Assembly (NCBI RefSeq): GCF_030253575.1
Contig: NC_080567.1
Location: 29,524,501 to 29,588,500 of the forward strand
Source: Rhododendron vialii
Lineage: Eukaryota; Streptophyta; Magnoliopsida; Ericales; Ericaceae
Length of the DNA stretch: 64,000 nt
Reading direction: 5' to 3'
A model generated the notes under the pieces. It was given only the letters and a program-made list of their open reading frames with translations. It ran no database searches and was not told where the DNA came from. The translations under genes were made by a program, and so were the position numbers. This document shows, piece by piece, positions 46,821 through 57,920 of the stretch. Within the stretch, counting starts at the first letter, position 1, and each line of letters starts with the position of its first letter.

Positions 46821-47696
46821 ACCCAAATCGGACCCGGGGGCTCTGCTGCCCCAGGGCGCAAGAGCCCCTGCCCACACCCATTTGCGCCCCTGCCCACACC
46901 CACAAAACGGCAACGTTTTGATTAAATAAAAAATTTCAACCGCCAATTTGCAATCCTACGAAACAGAAACGTGATTATAAGAGCCTTAGAGACAAAATTT
47001 GATTATGTCTCTTTAGAATAATATGATCAGAATAGTAAGATCTTCACATCCGTTCAAACAGATTAAAAATTGAATCACTTAATTTTTTAATCATATTTTT
47101 TAATATATAAACGGTCTCAAAAATATTTTTTAATATATAAACGGTCTCAAAAAATTAGTGCTCAAATTTTCACCCCATTTAAATCAGTGCAAAGATTTTA
47201 TTATTCTTATCCTATCATTCTAAAGGGTCGTAATTCATTTTTATCTCTAGAGCTCTCATATTAAGTATATATTCTTTATTTAGGACTATATGGAGCAGAA
47301 ATGTGATTATAAGAGCCCTAGAGATAAAAATGAATTACGACCCTTTAGAATGATAGGATAAGAATAATAAAATCTTTGCACTGATTTAAATGGGGTGAAA
47401 ATTTGAGCACTAATTTTTTGAGACCGTTTATATATTAAAAAATATTGTTAAAAAATTAAGTAGTCCAATTTTTAATCTGTTTGAACGGGTGTGAAGATCT
47501 TACTATTCTGATCATATTATTCTAAAGAGACATAATCAAATTTTGTCTCTAAAGCTCTCATAATCACGTTTCTGCTTTATAGGATTGCAAATTGGTGGTT
47601 GAGATTTTTTATTTAATCAAAAGGTTGCCGTTTTGTGGGTGTGGGCAGGGGCTCCTGCGCCCCTGGGGCAGCAGAGCCCCCGGGTCCACCCAAATC
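46821..47696. mobile_element. MULE-type palindromic element with 9-bp TSD
   Basis: The element (46830-47687, 858 bp) consists almost wholly of two inverted arms of about 400 bp, starting GGACCCGGGGGCTCTGCTGC and ending in the complement. It is flanked by a perfect 9-bp duplication ACCCAAATC (46821-46829 and 47688-47696), the signature of Mutator-like transposition. It has no transposase. The left arm carries an extra tandem copy of TTTTTTAATATATAAACGG (about 47095-47150) that the right arm lacks. The centre lies near 47260. It is between the glucosylceramidase and cytochrome c genes. Confidence 0.9.
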
Positions 47697-47948
47697 ACAA
47701 TTCAAATGAATTATTTGATGAACGATCTATGATTCTATATAGCAGGTTTGACGCAATAAATGCTTTGAATCATGATAACCAAAAAAAAATGCTTTGAATC
47801 ATTAAACAAATCATAGTGGATCCACAAATGTATACAACTACTCTGCCGTAAAAAGAACTTGGCCATATTGGTTTCTTTCATAATTGGTACTCGGATATGA
47901 TTTTATATACACAATATACCATTGACAACGTCTGCAATACGATTTTGC

Positions 47949-48240
47949 CACGTCAGCAACCTAGTAAAATCTTAAAATAAAAGGTGGTGAGCTACAATTA
48001 TCTGTCGTCATTTTTGGTTTTAGGGTCGATTTGCATTTCAAAGCAATTGACTTATATTTCTTGATCATCCAAAAACAGGTTTCAAAGCAAAAGATGCTGT
48101 GACTGCATCAGCAATCAAGTAAAATTCATAAACAAAAAGGTGGTTTGGTATCGTTCTCCGTCACTCTTGGTCTAAGATGTCGATTAGCATTTCAAAGTAA
48201 ATGAAATTTTTTTCCTTGGTCTTCGAAAATTGGTTTCAAA
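47949..48240 (+). repeat. diverged ~140-bp tandem duplication
   Basis: Two copies (about 47949-48082 and 48101-48240) share TCAGCAA, AGTAAAAT, AAAAGGTGGT, CGATT-GCATTTCAAAG and GGTTTCAAA in the same order. They are old and about 70 percent alike by eye. Confidence 0.6.
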
Positions 48241-48377
48241 ATATCTCGAACATCCTCGAAGGATTGAGAAAATTTCACTTGGGATAATCATCTCGGATGC
48301 ATTCTCTCTATTCTCGTTTATTGGTCTTTCTTCGACAATCGTGTATCATCGAACAATGCATTTTCGTAAAAATAATT

Positions 48378-48650
48378 CTAACTCATAGAAACTCGGCCAG
48401 CTTGTACAAGAAGAAAACGACCACTCCGACCTCCATTCCACGAAACATGAAGTAGAGCTAGAACAGGACCACAGTGATTGCAATTTGCAACACGACACAA
48501 GATGCCACCAAGACAAGAGGGAGTCTTGCCTTGGAAAATTTCATTACTACACTGTGGCTTTAAGATAATGCAACCACCACAACACAAGATGTCACCCTCG
48601 CTAATGAAACCCTTGCTCAAATTTATGCTTAAACCTGGAGATTACTGATT
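48378..48650 (-). other. cysteine-rich open segment, unidentified
   Basis: The minus strand is open for about 88 codons after an in-frame stop and a CTCCAG that could be a splice acceptor. It contains ILCCGGCIILKPQC and further Cys-rich stretches (SCLGGILCRVANCNHC), nine cysteines in total. It has no ATG start and no clear signal peptide. It could be an exon of a small cysteine-rich protein or chance. Confidence 0.2.
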
Positions 48651-49216
48651 CGAATGCTTGACAACAAATTAAACTAGTCGTTTACTCATTATTAGGCCAA
48701 TCCAACATGAGTGTGCTACGGGGTATGTAGAGATGGTTTCCAATCTCAAATCACCAAGACATCCCAACTGAGATATAAAAACTGGGAACATGTATCAAAA
48801 TCGAACCTTGTACACCATGCCCCACGATCCCAGAAAAACCTAGTTTCCGCTTTCCAGTCTCAGAAAGCAAAAAGAAAAAGAAAAGAGAACAGAAGATTCC
48901 AGCAGCGAAATCAAGAGACCAAAAGATGCCACTAGCAAAACCCATCACCATTCATTGAAATATGCAACCAGGACATATAATGGTGAACAAATCAGTTAAG
49001 AGAGCAAACATATCATCAGAGATTCAACAAACATGACAAAAAATTGAGTATTGGCTTGGGTTTCCAGAGAAATAATGTAGCAGAAACCCCTAAATGGTCT
49101 CATTTATTTTATGCAATAGCTAGAGTTCAGGAAAAAGAATTCCAAACTAGTGACCAGTAACCAAAATCATCATCCACCTGCCGCAAAATATGAAAGCCTA
49201 TATAGAGGCAAAAGAA

Positions 49217-51947
49217 TTAGGAAGATGTTGCCTCCTTGAGATATGCGATGAGGTCAGCTCGATCCTGCGGCTTCTTAAGTCCAGGGAAAACCATCTTGGT
49301 TCCAGGGATGTACTGCAAATACCAGACAACAAATTCATAAGCTTCATTTGTTGTATCAAATACAGAGATTGAAAGCAAACAAGCCCCTTATCATGTTTTC
49401 TGAGTTCAAAGGAATCATATTTGCAAGCAACATACGATATCCAGACAATATCTACCAGTCAACATTCTCTAGCAGCTTCCTTCTTCTCTACACACATATT
49501 GGGAGTTCAATTCGTACCTTAGCAGTAAATTATTTTCCATGTTGAGCTCACTATTCTGTTACTAATATCAACGGTAGTAGAGAAAACTAACAGATATATC
49601 ATTCTCAAAATTTTACAAAGTTCATAAGAGGCCTCAACAATTACGCAATTTTGATACCCTCTAATCACTTTTCATAACTGATGCATCCACGTTCCTTCAT
49701 TGTATACAAACAATCTCCTAGTTCTGTTCTCTATTGATCCAATCGGTGTTACACTGATACTCCTACCCTTATACAAACGTTACGATAAGCTATCCTATAT
49801 TCTCTTTTGTAAAGCCATATTCACTTAAGCTTCTCATCTCAACCATATTCATCTCAGCAATATATATTTTCTAAGCTATAGCAAATGATGTCTGTACAAC
49901 ATCACTTGCCTCATTGCTTGTGTAAAATTTTGCTTCTAATTTTCTTGGTACCACTTAATTGCAACTTCCATTATAAGCCAGGAGCACCCTTGACCGGAGA
50001 TAACTCTCATTATATAGGTCAAATAATTTTCAATCCCACCATCAATTATGCCTAGATCGTGGAATTCAAAAGTCTTAGACATCTCGTGGTTGTCAATTTT
50101 CAACCCACCGCAGCTCCACTCCTATTAATACTCCAGTCATATCCGATATTCGACCTTCAGTCCCACTTGTTAAGGAAACGATAAGGGACCCAAAATTCGA
50201 AACTACAAAAGCATCCACTTCTTGCTTGTGGTTTCACAAACCAGTCTGGGTCACAAAGACAACTTCCTTGAAAGCAATTAACTCAAGAGAATTTGAGGTC
50301 TACAGTCTTTTTACACCTCCAAGCTTCTTAACACACATCAAAAGCATGACAATGATTAAGTTCAAATTAAGCAACACATCACGGCCTCAGTCATTACTAT
50401 ATCCCTGCTCAAGCAGCATCACAAGGATACCAAAAACTTGATATAAAGGCATTCCGAGACTATCAAATTAATAGAGTTCCATAATTAGTCTTAAAAGAGA
50501 GAAACAACTAACATACCTTCTTGGGGTTAAGCAAGTAGTCATACAGCGTAGGCTCTCCCCAGTTAACAGCCATGTTCTTGTTAGCAGCAGAGTATGAGTA
50601 CCCAGGAGTTGTGCCAGACTGCCTTCCGAAAAGACCATTCAAATTTGGTCCTGGATTTTTAAACCGCAACAGAAAGAAAATCCTCAAAAGTTGGGAGAAA
50701 CAACAAGACACAAATAGGAAGTTCAAAGAAGTCAAGTAAACTGTATCACAGTTAGTCAAGTATTTATATGATAAAGTACCAATAGCAGGATGATGGAGAG
50801 CGAGAGCCTAAGTTATCCAGAACAATTACCACAAGGAGTGACTGCGTCTGCAAAGGAACAGTTACTATGTGTGCGTATTTCTCACGTCAAAACTCCGGAA
50901 CTTGGTGATCTCTAGGAAAACTTGGTCATTATCAAATTGCCACGTAAGCTTTCAAAAAAATTTGACATCCTCAAATTTGAAGCCAAGGTTGGAGATGCTC
51001 TTAGTAGGTGTGTGTTCAACACATACTGAATCTCTCGATTATAAATCAACCAAGTGGAAAGGTTTTAAAAAATGGCCAAATTTAGATGTTCACTAAAAAG
51101 GAAAAAAATAATTTCCCTTGATTCTTTTGTTGTTTCTTTTAACAAAGACTAAGCTAATTGTGATACTGCCCAAATTCATACTTCAAAACAAAACAACTAA
51201 ATAGCCAAATTTAGATGTTCACAAAAAGCGTGGAAATAAATTCCATCGATTTTTTTGCCCTTCATTCGACAATGACTGAGCTAATTGTAATACGCCCAAA
51301 TTCATACTTCAGAACAAGACAACTAAATGGCCAAATTAAGGTGTTCATAAAAAAGAGAAAATAAATTCCCTCGATTCTTTAATTGTTTCTTTCGACAATG
51401 AGTGTGCTAATTCTGCCCAATACATACTTCAGTTCAGTCAGACAAAACAAGGTAACCCTAGCTATATATCCTCAGAAACTAATTACTATACACATGATGA
51501 GGATTTAAGCACCCATGCAAATAAAAACATCCGTAACTTAAACAACGAAGCTGTAGATCCACGAACAAAAAACAAAAATCAAAATAACCTACGCCACAAT
51601 CCTAAATCAATGCAACAGAAACTATGCAAAACAGATTGATTCCACGCAATAGAATACGCTCCTGCATGTACACGCATCAATATGTGTAACTACAAGTAGA
51701 TCAGGCGACGCAATCAAATCCAACATGAAAAAACACGAAACATCGAATTACAACTCGTTAAGGACGTAAAACCAGATAGATCTTTGATTTCAACATAGAA
51801 ACATGAGAATTTTAGAGAGGGAGAGAGAGACGAACCTTGCTTGTGGCCAGCGCCTTTGTCGACGGTGTGGCACTGGGCACACTTGGTCCTGAAGATCTTC
51901 TCACCCGATTTGGCGTCGCCGGGAGGAGCTTGATCGAAACTCGCCAT
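49217..51947 (-). CDS. CYTC: cytochrome c (mitochondrial electron carrier)
   Basis: A complete three-exon nuclear gene, 113 aa: 51947-51836, 50650-50517 and 49312-49217. All junctions are GT-AG. It carries electrons from complex III to cytochrome oxidase in the intermembrane space, and its N-terminus has no cleavable presequence, as expected. The start [15 protein letters not shown] is the plant form with the short N-terminal extension. Haem attachment is CAQCH (23-27), with His27 as one axial ligand. The Met ligand is in GTKMVFPG (Met89), and [12 protein letters not shown] and [15 protein letters not shown] are conserved. The first intron (1185 bp) holds three tandem repeats. No disabling change is seen. 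Confidence 0.97.
51069..51450. repeat. three ~128-bp tandem repeats in cytochrome c intron 1
   Basis: Copies start near 51069, 51200 and 51328. Each runs GGCCAAATT, GTTCA, AATAAATTCCCTCGATT (variants), GACAATGA, GCTAATT, GCCCAA, CATACTTCA. Divergence is 15-25 percent by eye. Confidence 0.8.
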
Positions 51948-51999
51948 TTTCCGATGAAGCGTAAGAAACTGAGACGATTTCTAGGGTTTTCAAAAGCCG

Positions 52000-52034
52000 A
52001 CGAAGAAGAAGAAGAAGAAGAAGAAGAAGAAGAC
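52000..52034 (-). repeat. CTT repeat in cytochrome c leader
   Basis: About eight CTT triplets (GAA on the plus strand), followed by CGT/CGA triplets, lie 50-90 bases upstream of the ATG, so probably in the 5'UTR. They create spurious acidic and serine-rich ORFs. Confidence 0.8.
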
Positions 52035-52120
52035 GACGACGCGGGAGGCTTCCTTTCTAGGGCTTTCCGTTTTGCGTTGGAGTTCTTTTTTCTCTTGGAG
52101 AAAAAGGCACCAATGAAAAA

Positions 52121-52128
52121 GCACGTGC
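52121..52128. promoter_or_regulatory. G-box in cytochrome c upstream region
   Basis: GCACGTGC, a palindromic CACGTG core, lies about 175 bp upstream of the cytochrome c ATG. Plant CYTC promoters are known to use ACGT/G-box elements. Whether it is promoter or leader here is not known. Confidence 0.35.
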
Positions 52129-52508
52129 CTTTGAGGCCGCAGCACACGTCGCTCCGATTCATCATTATTCGCGAGTGAAATGAAAGGACGAGAATAACCC
52201 GACTCTTTTCAGTAAATCACTTTTTTGTCCTGCTGGGATTCTCTGGTTCTCGTATCCGGCTTTGGTGCGGCGGAAAAAGAGGTTACTCGCCATGTTTAGT
52301 GTACGTCGATGTAAACCGGAAGAGGGAAAAAATCTAACAGGAGTCGGAGATTATTTATGCATTTCTTTTTTGGGAAGTGATTTTCAATCCTTTTTTACAA
52401 CTCTTTCAACATACTTTTTCACACTTCCAATAAAAAAGAAAAGGTAGTGTGAATTTGCAAAAAAAAAAAATATGTGAAAATCATTTTCGACTTGAGAGTG
52501 GTGCTACA

Positions 52509-52750
52509 GTTCCTGACGATCAAGGGATCCCGACGCTCTGTCAAGCCCACTTCGGCCACTGGACAGCTGATTCAAACCATTCTAAAATTCTAAAAATAAA
52601 AAAGAGTGAGCTCGCGCGAGAATTAACGGCATCCGACGTGTGTAGATTTTTTTTTTTTGAAATTTTTGAACGGCTCGAATCAGCCATCCGGTGGCTGAAA
52701 TGGGCTAGACGGGACGTCGGGATCCAATCGGGATCCCTTGGTCGGGAACC
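52509..52750. mobile_element. MITE related to 8851-9229
   Basis: Inverted arms begin GTTCC and contain AAGGGATCCCGA, GCCAC-GGA, GATTCAAACC / GATTCGAGCC and an A-rich stretch. The phrase GAATTAACGGCATCCGA, followed by GTGTGTAG, is shared with the palindrome at 8851-9229. The right arm is complementary but more diverged. It lies about 0.5 kb upstream of the cytochrome c start. Confidence 0.65.
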
Positions 52751-53045
52751 GTAGACTATCTGTTTCCACTTTTGAACATAAAGTTGGAGTTAAACGCATC
52801 TACTTCATTGGTTGGCAGGCGAGTAGGAATAAGATTCTAGAAAACCATCCGTGGTTGTTGAAACTCGTGGCAGAGTTAGCAGCCCCGTTCAGGTAAAGCC
52901 CCGTAGAGATTCGTTGACAGCGCTCACATGCGACGCCTCGTTTCAGTCTGGTTGGGCTTTTTTTTTTCCCCATTTCGCCATAGAATAAATAGAATTTAGA
53001 TCCACCCACTACCCGTTCTTTTCCGGTGCACTCGCTTTATATCTT
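52751..53045. other. intergenic, no gene seen
   Basis: No exons or element ends were recognised. A short minus-strand frame (52800-53009) has no domain. Confidence 0.35.
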
Positions 53046-53291
53046 TCACTCCCTCCGTTTCAATTCAATTGTTCATCATTCTATTCTAATCGATTAAAAA
53101 AATTGTTGTATCTTTAAATTCATAATAAATTTTAATATCAAATATGAATTTTGTTTGATAGATCTCGATTAGTTCTTTAATACGGTATTTTCGAAATCAC
53201 ACAAAATATTATAAATTACAAGATAGTATAATCAATTGAAAATTGACACAAACTTCCAAAAATGACCATTAAATTGGGACGGAGAGAATAA
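53046..53291. mobile_element. Stowaway-like MITE
   Basis: The left end CTCCCTCCGTTTCAATT and the right end AATTGGGACGGAGAGAATA are inverted. The inner phrase TAGATCTCGATTAGTTCTTTAATAC is shared with the relic at 60725-60965. It is about 245 bp. Confidence 0.8.
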
Positions 53292-54839
53292 TATTCAACC
53301 ACAAACACATACACAATCACTTTACACACACAATCACATCTTTTCGTGGGGCACAATGTGAATGGGTTTATGTAAATATTTGTGACTTTAGAATGATTTT
53401 TTTTTTTTAGGATGTGGATCCTCTCTGGTTCAACATGATGACGGGAGCGATGATGAGATAATCCAAATGTTGGATTTGAGAAGATCCAGATCCTTTTTTA
53501 TCAGATACAAAAGGAGGTACAAGTATGGTAACTCATTACATCCGTTAAGGAGCATTGCTCAATCACACTATATTACTATCTGTAGGAATCCTACCACGAG
53601 TGCCGAGACCGAAACTAAGATACCACTGAGTGATATTGATAGTGTGATTATATATAGCATCATAGCGATCACTTGAACTTTGTCCAACCAAATTTGGTTT
53701 TTCACCAGTACTGAACCAACCTCTCATGAGTCTAATAGGGCATTTTAACAAGTAGTACTAAAAAATTGTTCACCTGTCCAACGCACCGTCACATTATGCT
53801 GCTTTCCGTCATCGCATTATCGTTTGAAATACGTATAATTTAATCAGGGATACCACATTAACGCCTATGAAAAATGTTGAAATATCAAGAGACAATGTCC
53901 AAGAAACACCTAACAATTCACGTGCTATTACAAAAACATTTAAACATTACGTGACGGTGTCTCATAAATTCCTAACAAATTTCTTGAATACGGGTGTGCT
54001 TAAGAAAAATTTTTGATGTTATTTTTGCTGTTTTTCAAAAGAATTCTATCAAACATATTAACTATTCAAGTAAAAAGGAAAGGGCTCTTTGTACATTTTC
54101 TGTCACTAGCAATTCTTATTGACTTTTTATTTTCTTTTACCTCCCCATTAAAACTCTAGAGTATTTATAATTTACATATCAAAAAGGAAACTTATCATGC
54201 CTAAGCTCTAAATAAACAAACTCATTGCTTGCTATTTTTTCCAACATATCAGCAGAAAGAAAACACAAATACTTACACAAACATTCACATTCATTTGGAG
54301 GCTCCGCACAAATTGAAGGTGTAGTGTGTGTGGGTCCCAACATGAATATGAGTTTAAATGTAAAAGTGTTCGTGTAAATGTCGTGGTTATGAAATTTTGA
54401 TCCTCCCCTATAGTCCAGCATTGTCTTAGTTCCCACGACAAACGCGGGACTAGCCATAGATGTGGGATCATAATCCCGGTATCAAACATGCCTCAAAGGA
54501 ATTGGACCGTCCAGCCCAATATAAGTGTGAACTCTTTCGCACCTACTTAATTTAATGATTAAAATTGTTCACTTTCTAAAATAATGTCCAGAAATATCAA
54601 ACACGCCAAATATTGTAATGATCGGATACCGTTTGATATGCTTTCCGAAAATATATCTATGTGGCAAAAAAATAAATACAGAATCAGTGCTTTAAATTAA
54701 ATCTTAAATGAGGGAAGTAGGTTGGACTCTTTGGTCCACTGGGTAGGGCCAAAAGGGTTGCTGAGAGGTGTCATCGACGGTCCAATGGGGCCGTCAAACT
54801 TGGTCATTGCCTTTATTTTTTTTGTGTGTGTGTTAATGG
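53292..54839. other. intergenic, repeats only
   Basis: No gene is supported. Around 54255-54375 there is a degenerate inverted repeat containing GTGTGTGGGTCCCAACATG that resembles the palindrome at 15297-15414. Confidence 0.35.
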
Positions 54840-54844
54840 AGGAC

Positions 54845-55025
54845 CTACCCCCACGGAGGGGCGACTAACTCAACCCCACTGTGGAGCGCAAATATCTGAG
54901 TGACTGAACAACCACCACGGTCTGGCCACCAGGTTTAGAAAGTGCGAGCTCTGGTAAGACTCGAACCCTGCCCACTTTTGGAGCAAAGCGAAGTACTATC
55001 AGCTAGGGCAAGCCCTTGAGTGGTA
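54845..55025 (-). mobile_element. tRNA-derived SINE
   Basis: On the minus strand TAGCTGATAGTACTTCGC (A-box-like) is followed by GCAGGGTTCGAGTCTTACC (a strong B-box) and a body ending GGGGTAGGTCCTCC. It is about 180 bp. A poly-T-like tail is represented by GTGTGTG and TTTTTTT on the plus strand at 54820-54832. Confidence 0.7.
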
Positions 55026-56185
55026 ACTTGGCCATTGCCTTGGTCACATCTCTATGGAGTATAAAATAGAAAGGTGTGGAAACAAGTTGTTGTAATGGCT
55101 TCGATTTGTTTGATCTAAGGGTTGAGATGCATTTTTTCACATTTTATAAAAGTATCCACATTTACCCATCATATTACATAAATACTATCATTTGTTGTCT
55201 AAGTGGAAAAAAGAATCGGAATTGCTCTCTCTGTCTGTGAAAACAAAAGAAGGAGGGAAAGCAATTCTCCTTGCTTCCTTTCTACAAGACCTTTCCTTCC
55301 CTACAGGTTGATTGTCTTCGGGAAAGGGGTTTCCCCCCCCCCCCCCCCGGACTGTCAAGCACTGGGACCGTCCACCGTCCACTCCTCCTCGACAGCCAAA
55401 CCCCTCGAGAGAAATCAAATCGGGAGATGTATTTTTTGTTGCCCACCTTGTGTTTGTTAAAATGCTCTCTTCTATTTTGTATACACTTCTTCCAAAATCT
55501 GGAGAGATATTTCTATTGCTTACCATGTATTTGTTAAATGTTCTCTTCTGTTTTGACTCTGTGGGGTTTTTTTTTTCCCTTTTTGAATGACGTTCTACAT
55601 AATTTTGTGAGTTGCTAATTTCTTTACTACACTATTTGCGTATTCACTTATTTCATATCAATAAAATAAAAAAAAAATTCTTCGCCGTTCAAAAAAAAGA
55701 GGTTAATTCCAACAATTTATAGCTACCTAAAACTTGAAATAATGTTTTGAGTTATTATCAAGATTCAAAGGATATTTCAATTCCAATTGGGGTGTCGGAA
55801 TGGATAGTGCCATAAGCACGGACAAACATTAGTAATCCCTACAAAATAGCATGCGCTCCCCTCACTTTCAATCATCACACTGTGGTTTGCACTCTAAATA
55901 CTCGATCTCGCGAATTTATGTGTTTCTAAAACACTTTTAATGCTCTCGCTCATACATGCACTAGCAAATTGTTGGAGGCGGTGGTGACCAAACTTGGTCA
56001 TTTCTCCCGTCAATTTTCCTCCCCCCTCACCTGAACCCCCCTAACGTTCCCTCGAGTACGAAGCATCCATGCCGGACCATGCACAGACTTTTCTCGACGC
56101 TGAACCAAACAGCAGTTCATTTGCTGCCAAGAAACTCCTGAAGCATTTGAAACCCATGCATCCCAAAGACTCCTAAATCATTTTG
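55026..56185. other. intergenic with a 16-bp poly-C run
   Basis: Contains C16 at 55333-55348, which generates Pro- or Gly-rich spurious frames (55188-55590). No gene was recognised. The rest is AT-rich flank downstream of the membrane protein gene. Confidence 0.45.
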
Positions 56186-56690
56186 TCTAGCTAATGTAAT
56201 TCACGATTTTCCTCGGCAATCGATCTGTCAATCCAATAAGTATGGATTGAATGTGATAAAAAAAAAAAAAAAACTTTTTTATTGCAGGAACTTGTAAATA
56301 AGCAAACCCCAAACAGAGTTTGACATTGATCTTTGAAGGCTTTATCAGGGCAAGTGTTAGAAGACTATTTCTTGCAAAACAAAATGTTCCTTGGGACAAA
56401 TTCTGAGCAATTATAGGTAACAAACCGGTAGTATAAAAAATAAAATTCAGTTCTCATCGGACACAAATCCAAAGAACGGGGCAAAAAACAAACTGTTCAC
56501 ACCGGGAGAGAGAACCACGAGCAGGGGCATGGATGCAATTCTATGAAGTAAAAAAATAACAGAGATGGCCAAAAAAAAAATTTTAAGCCAGTAGCAGGCA
56601 AACCATTGAATATATATCAAATGAAAAACAAAACTGAAAAGATAGCAGTATTATTGCAACTAAAAAATTTACACACCACAAAAATGAGCT

Positions 56691-57920
56691 CTACCACAAA
56701 TTCTCACTTCCCGTTTGCAATTCACGAACTTCGTGACCTTGTGTCGGAGAGATCATAGGCCAGCCAAGAAGTCGGGACGGCCCTGCAATTGTTGAAGACT
56801 GGCTAGGATAGAGAAGGCCCAGTTCCACAAATTCCCCCGAGGATTCACCCCTCTCCATAGTAGTCCGAAAAGAAATGGAACCACGGTTCGCAGAAGTGAC
56901 TGAACTTCTCCTAGGGCTTTCCGTAATTTCTTCCAGAGGGCTTCGGTTAGCAATTAGTGAAACAGTGTCGATGTGGTGTTCATCACTAATCCTTCTCCTA
57001 GCCTCAATGTCGTGTAATTTCCTCAAAGCTAAAGAATCAGCAACTGGAAAGTAGACGAGGATGCAAATATCCACCCCGACACAGCATAAAAGGGAAAGAA
57101 AAGCCAAGAATGAAAGAGCTTCAAACAAAAGTTGCTCTGGCCTAGATAGAACGGTTAAACCAAGGAGTAAAACCCTTAATGGAAAGAAAATGCAAGCAGA
57201 GAGTATCAATGCGTAAACTCTTTTTTGCAAACCCTTATTGATGACCAAATTTAGAATACCCCTACCGAGCCAGAACAAATAAGCAGTTAGGACAATAGCA
57301 AAAAGACCAAGGAAGATTGTACTCAATAAAGGGTAGGTGCAAAGGGCAACGTTTCGGTCCTCCATCTCGTATGCAGCAGCCGTATAGTGTGCTTTTTTGC
57401 TCATAAAGCTCTCTCCTTCATAAATCTCTGGTCCAATTAGAACAACAATAAGCTGAAGAACAAACAAAGGGACGCAACACAGCAGAACGTAACCTGCTGT
57501 TTTCAGATTCCATTTTTGGCTCAATGTACCTGACTCGGTCTTTGATAAGGACGCACGAACGAGAAATGCAAGGGTGAGAAACAAACAAGGTTCCGCAAAC
57601 CCTAGGTTTGTAACAACATAAATTTTGCAAACAGTTTCCTGCCATTTTGAGATCAGAACATTCGATGCGCTGCCCTCCTGTCTCAACAGATTTAATCTAA
57701 CAATCTCACCACAACCCCAGCAGATTGCAAACAGGATGAATACAATTCGGATGATCCAAGGACGACTGAAATAACTGAGCTGAATAAAACCTGGAGTGCG
57801 GATGTGAGAGCGGAAGTAGACAGAATACAAAATGCAGAACAAGCCAAGAAGGACCAAGAGAGCAACAAGGCAAATTGTCAACACACCGAGCGCATCAGCA
57901 ACAACTCTCGTCAGGGGCAT
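56691..57920 (-). CDS. plant-specific seven-transmembrane protein, unknown function
   Basis: The coding exon starts at ATG 57920 (MPLTRVVADALGVLT) and encodes 409 aa. The frame is open further upstream to 58034, but that part precedes a splice acceptor (TTTTTCAG, exon start 57965) and begins with TTG, so it is intron. Seven hydrophobic helices are visible at about residues 10-36, 55-75, 98-121, 143-162, 194-218, 235-258 and 265-292. A long Ser/Arg/Glu-rich tail of about 110 residues (IEARRRISDEHH onward) follows. There is no signal peptide, so helix 1 is probably the anchor. The layout is receptor-like, but I do not recognise a named family. Only an out-of-frame upstream ATG lies in the leader. 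Confidence 0.85.
   Translation of the reverse strand: MPLTRVVADALGVLTICLVALLVLLGLFCILYSVYFRSHIRTPGFIQLSYFSRPWIIRIVFILFAICWGCGEIVRLNLLRQEGSASNVLISKWQETVCKIYVVTNLGFAEPCLFLTLAFLVRASLSKTESGTLSQKWNLKTAGYVLLCCVPLFVLQLIVVLIGPEIYEGESFMSKKAHYTAAAYEMEDRNVALCTYPLLSTIFLGLFAIVLTAYLFWLGRGILNLVINKGLQKRVYALILSACIFFPLRVLLLGLTVLSRPEQLLFEALSFLAFLSLLCCVGVDICILVYFPVADSLALRKLHDIEARRRISDEHHIDTVSLIANRSPLEEITESPRRSSVTSANRGSISFRTTMERGESSGEFVELGLLYPSQSSTIAGPSRLLGWPMISPTQGHEVRELQTGSENLW

Noticed and set aside
51812..52178. Ser-rich and Glu-rich frames of 113-117 aa
   Set aside because: They arise from the CTT/GAA repeat in the cytochrome c leader and cross its first exon on the wrong strand or frame.
55188..55590. Pro-rich frames of 85-112 aa
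   Set aside because: They are produced by the C16 run read in different frames.
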